Positions 1-10,700 of a DNA stretch of 51,746 nucleotides are shown in pieces (the first letter of the stretch is position 1; each line of letters begins with the position of its first letter). Position numbers and translations under genes: made by a program. This DNA is from a virus: the IMG/VR virus record IMGVR_UViG_3300032087_004198, positions 1-51,746 of that record; one strand, given 5' to 3'. The notes beneath the pieces are model-generated. The model saw only the letters and a program-made list of their open reading frames with translations, was not told the origin of the DNA and searched no databases.

Positions 1-1727
1 TTGTGACCCATGTATATTCCACCGATAGACGTACACTCTTCAGGGGAAACTTCGTCTGTGCATAAACCATCAGACAAACAACATGCGCCATACTTCGTTA
101 GTGAATCACAGCAGTTGATTGATGAACAATATGTATTCACACCCTGAAAAATAGTGTAGAACAAGTCAGACTGTTCACCTAACTCAAAGCACTCGTTTGC
201 TGATAGGTTGTTTGTGCATGTATAGTAATTTCCAGAGATTAATTCAAACTGACAGCACGCTCCCACCAAACCAAAATCATCATCACAAACATCGGGATCA
301 CATGGATATTTTTCAGAGTCACACGGAACCAATGCTCTAAAGTTTCCTCCGAATCGATCACAGAATTCTCTGGTTACGGGGATTCCGCTGGAGTTAGTGC
401 TATCGATACAAAGCGTTTGTTCGTTATCATGATTTTTATTTAAACAACATGAACCTTCTACATCACTTAAGTTGCAAGGTGTTTCAGAGCATGGTGTATC
501 AGGATAGAACTCGAAACTGCCTCCTCTATCCTCACACTCTGTCTCACTAATAAAGTCATCGCAAGTAAATGATACACTATAATCGCAACAAGCACCGTAA
601 CTGATGAGATTTGATTTATCAGTATTATAGTTTTTACCTGCAATCGAACACAACCAACTCGCACCCTCGTCGTAGGATAAACAGTTTACGATGTTCACCC
701 CAGTAGAGAATGTGTTATTGTTAGGATCAAAATAGAATTTATTACTAAATGATATTCCTGCTGGTCCATTTTTGATAATGAGTGTTGCTAAGTTAGCCTC
801 ACCATAATCAGCAGTTGATCCAAACCGTTTTGTTCTTTGTGTCTCCCAGTGCGGAGCGATACTAATTGGATCTTTAGCATGTTTTGTAAACACTATGTCA
901 TTCAAAGTAAACGGAGCATATACCAGATGAACAGACCCTTGCTCAGTATTAATATTAAATGGGTCTTTTTGCACACCGTCAATTTCATTTCCATGCACAT
1001 GGTAGAAGTTACTACTGTTATAAAGTTTTGGTGATATTGTACCCCAAGTAAGTCCACCGTCACCTGCATCAGGCGGGACAATACTACCTTGATCTGTAAA
1101 CGTTAGTCCATAAGCATCTTTAACACTTTTCTGATCGATAAGGTATGCGAGTTCACCGACTGACTGACCCAATACCGTTCCATAAAGTTTTGAAGCCTGT
1201 GGACCAGATATACCAATGACTGAGTAAGTAGGACCAGTTCCTATTTTTACTAAATCGCTATAGAATACTAAATCACCACTTACACCAAGTCTTCTAAACG
1301 TAAGTGTTGATCCGCATACTCCAAAGTAAGGAGCATTAGCGTGACCAATGATTGTTCCTGTTGTAATACCATTGAAGATACCTGTTGTTCCCACAGAGGT
1401 ATTTAAAATATTTGGAAATGCTCCAACGACTGGTCCTGCTTGACCAGTAAGACCTCTAGGTGCTGCGGTAACTTCGTTTCCTGCTCCATCAGAGAAACGT
1501 AAAACATAGTAACCAAAGGCAGGTTTACTCGGATCGTTTTGAAAGTATGTTCCGATTAATTCTGAACCTGTCACACCAATCGGTCCTATAGGACCAGTCG
1601 CACCCGTAGAACTTGATGCACCAGCAACACCGCCTGTTCCTGTAACTACAGAGTTATTTGGTCCCGTTGGACCAGTGTACGGACGTATGTGACTTGTGCT
1701 AAATGATGCGGTGTAACCTAGTGCCAT
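1..1727 (-). CDS. Partial giant collagen-like and Cys-rich virion protein (C-terminus outside window)
   Basis: The frame is open from an ATG at 1727 to the left edge (575 codons, no stop). The N-terminus starts MALGYTASFS and has short collagen-like Gly-X-Y runs (GPTGP, GATGPIGPIGVTG). A beta-rich region follows, ending near a GVNIVNCLSYDEGASWLC segment. At least four disulfide-rich repeats then begin at GACC or GSCC (for example GACCDYSVSFTC and GACCLSDGLC). The layout is the same as in the 3771-residue neighbour upstream, so this is a paralogue and most likely a fibre or adhesin of the virion. It lies 24 bases after that gene in the same late operon. The family has no function I can name from sequence. 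The product is certainly longer than seen here. Confidence 0.8.
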   Translation of the reverse strand, partial: MALGYTASFSTSHIRPYTGPTGPNNSVVTGTGGVAGASSSTGATGPIGPIGVTGSELIGTYFQNDPSKPAFGYYVLRFSDGAGNEVTAAPRGLTGQAGPVVGAFPNILNTSVGTTGIFNGITTGTIIGHANAPYFGVCGSTLTFRRLGVSGDLVFYSDLVKIGTGPTYSVIGISGPQASKLYGTVLGQSVGELAYLIDQKSVKDAYGLTFTDQGSIVPPDAGDGGLTWGTISPKLYNSSNFYHVHGNEIDGVQKDPFNINTEQGSVHLVYAPFTLNDIVFTKHAKDPISIAPHWETQRTKRFGSTADYGEANLATLIIKNGPAGISFSNKFYFDPNNNTFSTGVNIVNCLSYDEGASWLCSIAGKNYNTDKSNLISYGACCDYSVSFTCDDFISETECEDRGGSFEFYPDTPCSETPCNLSDVEGSCCLNKNHDNEQTLCIDSTNSSGIPVTREFCDRFGGNFRALVPCDSEKYPCDPDVCDDDFGLVGACCQFELISGNYYTCTNNLSANECFELGEQSDLFYTIFQGVNTYCSSINCCDSLTKYGACCLSDGLCTDEVSPEECTSIGGIYMGH

Positions 1728-1751
1728 ATAGTATCCTCTACTCTATGTAGG

Positions 1752-4700
1752 TTAATAACCGTATCCTCCACCGCTAGGTGGTGACGATGGTGGTGGTGTC
1801 GGTGGTGGAGTAGGAGCAGGAGTATCGACTGGAGCGGTCGTGGAATCTGTTTCTACAACGGTGGATTGACTCATTCTACTTGCGATTCTTTGTGAAAGTT
1901 CTTGCGCACTTTGTATAGAGTATCGTTTCAGATTTAGATTACAGATCCCCGATTGAATGCAGTATTGATCTGATCTATCACATGCAGTGCAATCAGTAGG
2001 CTTATCAGTAATCCATTTACGAGAGGTGTCCCCCCACTGGTCACTATTACAAACACCTCTTGAAACACCGTACACACAATCTAAAACATAATAACGTGAT
2101 GGATCTTGACCCTCTGGGACTTCATAATCGAACGCTTGTCTCTCGAAACAACACGATCCAATCTGACGATCTCTTTCACTACTTTGATAACCCAAAGACT
2201 TTCTCACTTCTGCGATCTTATCTGTCACCTCGCTTGAAACTTCAGTTATAACAATTTGTTGGTCACAAAGTCTGCACTCATCAGGCTTGTTCAGATTCTT
2301 ACAATCCTCAAAACAGTTATCGGGACACTTACTCCAGCGAGTTTCATATTCAGTGATTCGTGAGCATTCAATACGAGAGTTGTAAGAGCATTGACTTAAC
2401 GATCCTGCTGCATAACTTCTATTGTTTCGATCAGTTCTTTCCTTAAAGTATTGACAGCAACAACCTTTTTCTTTTTCTCTACTCGTGATTTCATCTTCAT
2501 CTCTATCTCTCAAAAGTTCTAAACAAGACGACTCAATATTTTTGTATCTATTCGTCATCGCATTAATCGATTGAGAAAGTGGAGTTGTATCAATCGTTGT
2601 TGCTGAACTTTCAACACACGCATTGTTATTAAATTCTCTAATTAAATTATCCACGATTTCTGTGTAATTGTTACACTTACATGTATAGTATCTTCTGAGA
2701 TCAACTTCGGCTGTGTTCATCTTATTTTCACATGCGATTTCTTTGTCGGTTGCATATGTCATGATAAGTTCAATCGCTCTATCGCAAGCGGTCTTAAACA
2801 CTGGATTACTTAGCGGACAATCATCGCATTTTTCTCTGAGAGTTTCACGAAGTTCGTCAACCACAGTTTTTGATGTGAGAGAAAGTTTTGTCGTGATAAT
2901 GCTATCGTCAATTCGAGATCTAAACCTTGTTTCACCCGCACGAACAGTTGATGCTCTTACACCCTGAGGAACATATGTGTATTCATCTTTCTGTGAGTTA
3001 GGTAAGTCTGGTGCGTAGATCCATTCATATCTATCCTTAAACGCAGGTGATGAAGTCTCGTTTTCTAATGAATCATTTTCATATAGTCTAACCACAAGTC
3101 GATGGGTATAGCCATGTTTTGAAGTGCAAATTCCAGGCAGTCTAGGATCACTTAAGAATGAATCTGATAAGTGTAAGCCTGGTGGGGCGCCTGGACAGTT
3201 TCTTCCCCCCGTAGGCTCACCCAAATCAGGATGACAAAGATGACGTTTACCAACTCCGCAGGGATAGTATTCTCTCCACTTAAATCCGCCTGATTTTGCG
3301 TTACAATCAGCGATTGTTGTTACGCTATAATCACATTCACCAATAAGTCCTCCACTCGGAGGTCTGCAACATGCGTAAGCAGTTGGAGTAGAGCAACCAC
3401 CAGCGTCAACGTCATAACCAGCAGCGACAGCGTTATCATAGTGAGGCACGCCAGGTCTAAACTTCTTAGGAACCCCACGCAAGTTTCTACCAGTAATAGA
3501 ACCGTAGGTTCCTTGATAGAAGTTGGTGTTTGTTACATAAGTAGATCCGCAATCTTTACGATCAGGTGATGTATTATCACATGGAGATTCAAGTCTACTC
3601 TTACCCTGAGCGCCTGATCCTGCACCAAACGAGCCAGGTCGAATCAATCCACCCCAATCCTCAGCATCCGCACCACCATTAATGATGGAGTTATTCACAT
3701 AACCTAACTGACACATTTCACATGTCAATGGTGCTTGAATACCAGACCACGGTATACCAAAGTTACTAATACCAAATTTATCATTCTGTCTCACAGTATC
3801 GTATTGAACAAAACCACCACTACAGAATCCTGGCAGGTTTGGTATTTTTGTATCAGGTGTTAACTCCACGTTACCTGACTCTAAAGCATACTCAGAACTT
3901 ACATCTATAAAACCTCTAGACGCAGTTGCATTACCACCACCTAATGTCGGTTCGAGACATCCAAGTGACTCTTGATAACGTGGGTCTTCTCCTGCATTCC
4001 AAACATAATTTTCATCCATCATGCCTGGACATGTTACTTTGTCGAGACAGAACTTAACAGTGCTAGTCCACACTTGATTTATAGGATCATAAATATCTAA
4101 GGCTTTTTTATACGCTGGACTGTCAAAACCACAAGACCATCCGACCAACATGGGTCCGAGTGGAACTGGAGGAGTTTCACTCTCCGACAAACCTCTAGAA
4201 AGTGGGTGAACATCTGCTCCATACTGATTGAAGCCTTGACCCGCTGGACATCTAGTAGCGACCTCTTCGAAGTATTCATTTAATTCTGTCGGAAGATCAA
4301 ACGGGACATAAGGCGCACATCTGCAATCTATGGACTCAAACGGAATACCGCCTGGTCCAGCAAACGATCTTCTCGTTTTAATATATGAATGATAATCACA
4401 ATACGGATACTGCTCTGGTAATCTCCAACTACCGTAGTCAGCGTCAACATTCGGTCCTGCAAAGGATTCAGTATCGTTAGATCCATCTCCAATCGGTATG
4501 TAATTCAATTCAGTGCCAGGAATCGTTCCGCCTGGTCCTGCTGGTCCATCGGTTTCCATGTTATCTAGACCATCTTTATACCCGTGTCTGGTCGTAATCC
4601 AAGCAGGATGTTTTCTATCACCACCACCGTCAAAACCAAGTATGTTCGACTTACCAAGATAAGGTAAATTGTCATCATATATTCCATCAAGATTACCTGC

Positions 4701-7700
4701 GATGTAATTATAATTACCCTGATAGATCTTATATCTTGAGTAACCACCATTTTCAAGATCTATAAATGTAGGTTCAAGACCATGCTGCGGTGGTCCAGGC
4801 CATCCTGAGTATCCGAGGTTGATACAGCACATATCGGTTTTATAAATTTCACCAGAGATATGATCCATCTCTGAATCAATGTCATCTCTGTCGATAATAT
4901 CAGCATCGCTCACAGATGGATATAAACAATCGCTACAGTCTGCGTTATTTGCATATGCGTTTTGAACATCCGTAGCACCGACATTTTCAAGTGGTCGCAA
5001 CCATGCAGAATTGAATTCATAGTAAGCGAAGAACTTACCTTCACGCTGACTTGCATAATCGTTTAAACGAATTTGACATTCTTGAACACCTAGATAAGTG
5101 TCAGGATCTGTTAAGTCACAAGTATAGGTTTCAACCAATTGACTTACAATATCTGCTCCATCGGGAGAGATAATTTGTTTGATGTAGCAATTACCACACA
5201 TATCAGCGTTTGTGTAATCTATTTCGCATGGATCAATAGATCCCAAAACACCCGTTGATGAAGATGCGGCGAATCCTTGTGATCCAGCGAATCCTTGCGA
5301 TCCAGGCCCACCAGTTATCACTTGACATGGGGGACGAGGTGGGACTGCTCCTCCACCACACTCTTGTTGATCGGATTCTTCACCTTCACTATCTGATCCT
5401 GACGGTGCGCATGTTCCTTGACCTCCACCACCTGCTGCTGGCTGATTACCTACCTCTGTAGTCTCTGAGGAAACATCAGAGAATCCACCGCCTGGATTTG
5501 AACCACCATTACATTGTCCTGAGCCACCTCCTGCTTGTCCACCAGCACCACCACCACCAAGAATACCGTTACCACCACCTCCTGATACACGGCAGTGTCT
5601 ACCGCTACACTCTCCCAGACTAACCTTCCACGCTGTTCCAGCCGCCTGTTCGCAACCGCCCCATCCGATGAACATTGGTGGAAGTGGTCCCTGACCGCCT
5701 GGACCATAACCTTGCTCAAGTCGAATTGCAATCTCTTGATTTACATCAGTGGGCGGAGGCTGGATGAGGTGAGAGTTTACCTGCTTTGCGTCTAGTCTTA
5801 ATGGACACGATGGATAAAGATATGGAACACAAACTTTATGCTCACCTCCTTCTTCAATCGCACCATTCCGAGGTTCATCATCTGGGGAGTTAATGGGATC
5901 CCTCGACGTACCAACGCATCCACTATCCCACAAAATCCATTCATCACGAACAGGATATCCTAATATTCTCTCCGCTGCATCAGATATTAAGTAGAATGTA
6001 TCTTCATTCTCAGAATTCGGCGGTAATGATGCTGCATTCGCACGTTCGTTAGATATTTGTGATCGATGAATACCGTTTAACCAACTGCTAAATCGATCAA
6101 CTCCAATGGTTGATTTATCCCATGCGACCTCCTGTGGGTAATATAATACGTCGTCATAGGAACGACCACCACAAAGATTTTGATTTATAAGATCCATGTA
6201 ATCATTAATTCTACTCATAGCCTCATCATATGTTCTTGCACCTTTAGGCCATGGGAATTGAACAACCATCAAATGATCCCTAACATAGTAGGATTCATAA
6301 TGAATTTTAAACCGTCTTGCATAAGATGGATTCAACGCTTTTCTAATCTCTGCTGATGCTTGGTTTGGTATCTCCCACGAGTTAGTTCCATTGAACCATT
6401 CTCCCTCGTACAGTCCTTTGTATGGAGTGCATCGATAAGCAAATTGATTTAAACTAATGCTCTCTTTACCAAAGAATGCAGAGTGATAAACAGGATTGGT
6501 TTCACCTTCTATATCTGAACTTGGATTGTTTGATCTGTCATATGCATCACCTTTCCAATGACCATAAATTGGAGATATGGCAGATGTAGGACTATCCCAC
6601 CATGAGTTACCCTCTGTATCAAGTCCAGAGAACTCATTCGTAAACTGATGTAATGGACCAATGGTATACTCAGGTCGAGTGCTATTTAGATATTGTCTGT
6701 CAATCGGATTTTCTGGAATACTCGACTGAGGATTAACAGGAATCATAAATTTACTTGGGTAATTTATCTCCGCATATTCTTTATCGTTGCTTGGAATTGC
6801 TCCGACGTAACCCTCTGAATCTTCCAACACACCATTATCAAAAGATACGCTACCCTTCAAACCGATATCATAACCACCCCATTCACAACAATGAGGACTA
6901 CAAAGTTCTGGTTTCTCCATGCAATCATTAAATGATGTGACGTACGGTTTACCCTTGTAGTCATTACTCTCTTGAGCAGCGAGTCCACCACCCCCAACCA
7001 CTTGATCAAACTCTGCCCAAGAACATGGACAACCTTGACCTGCACTTGGTAATGGACTTGAAACACCTGCCCCATTAGTCCAATCTATAAGTTCAAACCA
7101 AGCATCTTGATCCCACATCGAAGTATTATCGTCATACAAAACACCTCTAATGATATCACTTTGATTCGTAATTGTTTGCCTATAGTCTGTGTAGTTAACA
7201 AGTAAAGCACCTGCGTTTGCTGAGTTTGAACCAAAGCAACCACTGATGTTTGGGTCGCCTGGACAACCACATGAGGTCAGTGGATTTTCTTCAATACCCT
7301 GAAATCCACCTATGTAACACCTATCCATTGTTACAGGATTAAATTCGTCAGGGAAGCCAGGTAAATCTAAAATATATCCAGTCGCCTCTACAACTTTCGG
7401 ACAAAATACGTTTGAACATGCGTTTATTTCAACGTATCGGAGCGGTGGTGATATGCTGGCTGGATCATATGTATGAATATAATCTCTACAACCAGTTGTA
7501 TCAACGGGTTGGGCTCCAGAGTTCGCACTACCGATAGGAACTCTGATTGTTTTACATCCTGCACCAGCATCATATACTCCTGTTAGTAAATGATTTGTGA
7601 CATTAGAAGAAGAATCATCCTCAGGAACAGGCTCGCCTGGATCAAGTTTTCTGATGAGGCAACCACCTATTGGTCGTTGACCAGTATTGGATTCTTCGAA

Positions 7701-10700
7701 GCATGTAATAATCCATTGATCATCATTTGCTCTACAAACACCAAGAATTGTATTATCGTTATATTGATCTGTGGTCGCTTTTTCACCACCACCTCTACAT
7801 CTTCCTTGAGGATTTTGTAAAGCGGTTTGACAGAATAAATCTTTATCTGGATCTTCAGGATCACAAGATATGTTAACTTCATCTCCACTAAACACAGCAT
7901 CTTTCACACAGTCAAGACACCAATAGTCGTTGATACCATCGTCATTGTCATCACAACAGTTCAATCCGTCTTCAACTTGACCACCGCAACAATTAGCAGA
8001 GGGACCGTGTTCACCCGCTGGTAAACCATGACCACAAGGATCTTGTGATGAATCCTCGGACCAACTTTGGAACGCTGCGTTTATATCAATAGCACGTTGA
8101 ATACAATCATTCTCTGTAATTCCATTCGTGCATTCACTAAAATTACATGAATCAACTACATTTCCGAGACAACACCTACCAACAGGATCGCCAGGAATAT
8201 TACATGGATTACCAGCACATGTCGCAGGATATGGTGTAAACACATCATTTACACCTGTGCAGTCACTCTGTGGAACAACATCACAAGATTCACATGCACC
8301 ACCGTTGTTGCAGTTTCTACAGCATCTACCCACATCAGGTATACATGGGTTTTCATTACAAAGAGTATTTGGTTTAAAGTCACCACCAACAGAAATACAC
8401 TCAGTCTGTGTTCTGTTTTGACAATCAAAGAATCCATTTCCAAGATCGACACAGCAAGCATAAGTAGGTGCATAACAACCAGCCTGTTCACAATCTTGAA
8501 TACCAACCGCTCCACCCTGACCACCTTCGGATGCAGGACCGTACCATGTTCCTCCAGTAGAGATACCATTAGTCAGTGCTTCACATTCAGATTTTGTTCT
8601 TTGGGTACACTCTCCAAAATCAATTTCTCCATTACCGTTCGCATCAAAACAACACGCATATCTGTCTAAATCAAAGTTACAAATTCCTTCGAGTAGTTCT
8701 CCGTTTGTGTCATTCCAAGATCCACCAATATTATCACATTCACATTTAGGTATGAGTGAAGATGTTCGTGTTGAGTTTTGACAACATGTTCCTCTTTCGA
8801 GTGATCGATCAAAGTAATTAAAGTTTGAATCATAGTTCTCAAGAAGTGATGAGCAACTGTAGAAGAAAGGATTGATTCCGTAAGGTGTGCTTGTTCTCAA
8901 TTGACATGTTGCACCAGTAATAAGATATTGGAAATTACCAATTGAACTTAACCAACCATCAAATCCGATAACACCAAAATTATCACCCTTCCATCTTTTT
9001 GGAGTTATAGGTGTGTCATCTGCAACAGGGGGAGAAAAAGGCCATCTACTATTTCGATGAAGACAAGAATACTGGTTTTGCGTTTCGTTGCATGAACCAC
9101 AAGAGCAACACGGTCCCGTAGGTAATGCTGTTGAACAAACAACATTACCTTCTTGAATTCCATCAATCGCATCTCCACCGTCAGGCTCAGTCACGATTGG
9201 ATCACTAGCAGTTCCTAGTATTGGAGAGCAGCCTGGTGTAAACTTACCAACGTACATAATTCGGAAACCACCGATATTATAATAATTACCCTCAACGAAT
9301 GATTGATTTGCTTCGTTTTGTATATCGAACAGTCTAAGTGTAAATAACGCACTCGCGTTCACATCTTTTTGCTCATTCAATCCATCCTGTAATATGTGAC
9401 CTTTATATGATCTAACACTACCCACATCACCTGTCTCGATGTCTTGATAGAATATTTCATTAGTTGACATATTACCCTTCGACACAGAAGAGGACCAAAT
9501 ATTACCTTGTAAGAATGAAGTATTATTAGCGATCAATCCAAATCGTTTTCTTTGCAGTGCAAAGAAGTGAAGTTCTTCTTTCGATGGAACATAAAAATTA
9601 TTTCCAGATCCAATGGGTTTCACTAGTCCTGAGGGATCTACAGCATGACCAGGCGGAGTGTTGTGTTGTAATACAACATCATATACTTCATTAACTTGTT
9701 GTAGTTTCTTCCACAAATTATTTTGTTCATTCGTTGGATCATAACGATCTGTGATTGATACGATTGATGGGTAAAGACCTCCAGACGCTAAATAACCGTT
9801 TGCAATTCGTCCTTCACTTTGCACGTTGTCCCAGTAACCTTCTAAAACACCACCAAAATATTCAGTTGCTGGTGTTTCTGGACTATTACTTCCTGATGAA
9901 ATTAATCCAACGTAATTTAGCGGACCTGCTTTTGTTTGAACTGTAGAACCATATCCCCAGTCCCACTCTGCTTCTGCACCATCTGGATCAACATTATAAT
10001 CAAACGACCAATACCAACCATGAGTATTATAGTAACCATCATTTTGTCGTGTCACTGCATGAATGACTTGTTCTGGTGCTTCCGTTGCAAAATCTAAACC
10101 ACCCCAATAGTAAGGACCATCATCGAAAACTTGCTCTGCAACAGGATCACCTTCGACGTTAAACATAAACATATGCCAAGAGGTTCTATTTTCAATCTCA
10201 GGACAGTTGCTTTGGGTGCAATCAGGATCACAACCACCAATAAGTGTATGACATGTATCGCCTGGATAGAACTGACAATTAGAACAAAGAATACTTTCTT
10301 GATCTGGTGGTCCGAAAGTATCGTTTCTTAACGAACATTCAAGTTGAGTGATTCCGTGTACGCAACCACATCCATCGCAACAACATGCTCCAGTTGGTAA
10401 ATCACCATCATGCTCGCAGCAGTCAATATCAAAGTCAGTGCAATTTTTACCAACACCTTGGAATACACCACCTTCTTCATAACATTGTGTAGGACCATAA
10501 TCATCACGACACACTTGACCGAAACAACACGGACCCCTCAGTTGATCGCAGCAGTCTCCTGACCAATCAAAATCAGGATCGGGAACTCCGCACAATGTAC
10601 CGTCTCCTTGATACTCACCGTTGAGAGCATCGCACTCTGCACTATCTGTGTAAACACAAACACCAGACAAACAACAAGCACCTTTACCTGTGCAGTCAAT

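Noticed and set aside
9240-10170. A diversity-generating retroelement acting on the lectin-like domain
   Set aside because: No reverse transcriptase, accessory gene or template repeat is visible in the window.
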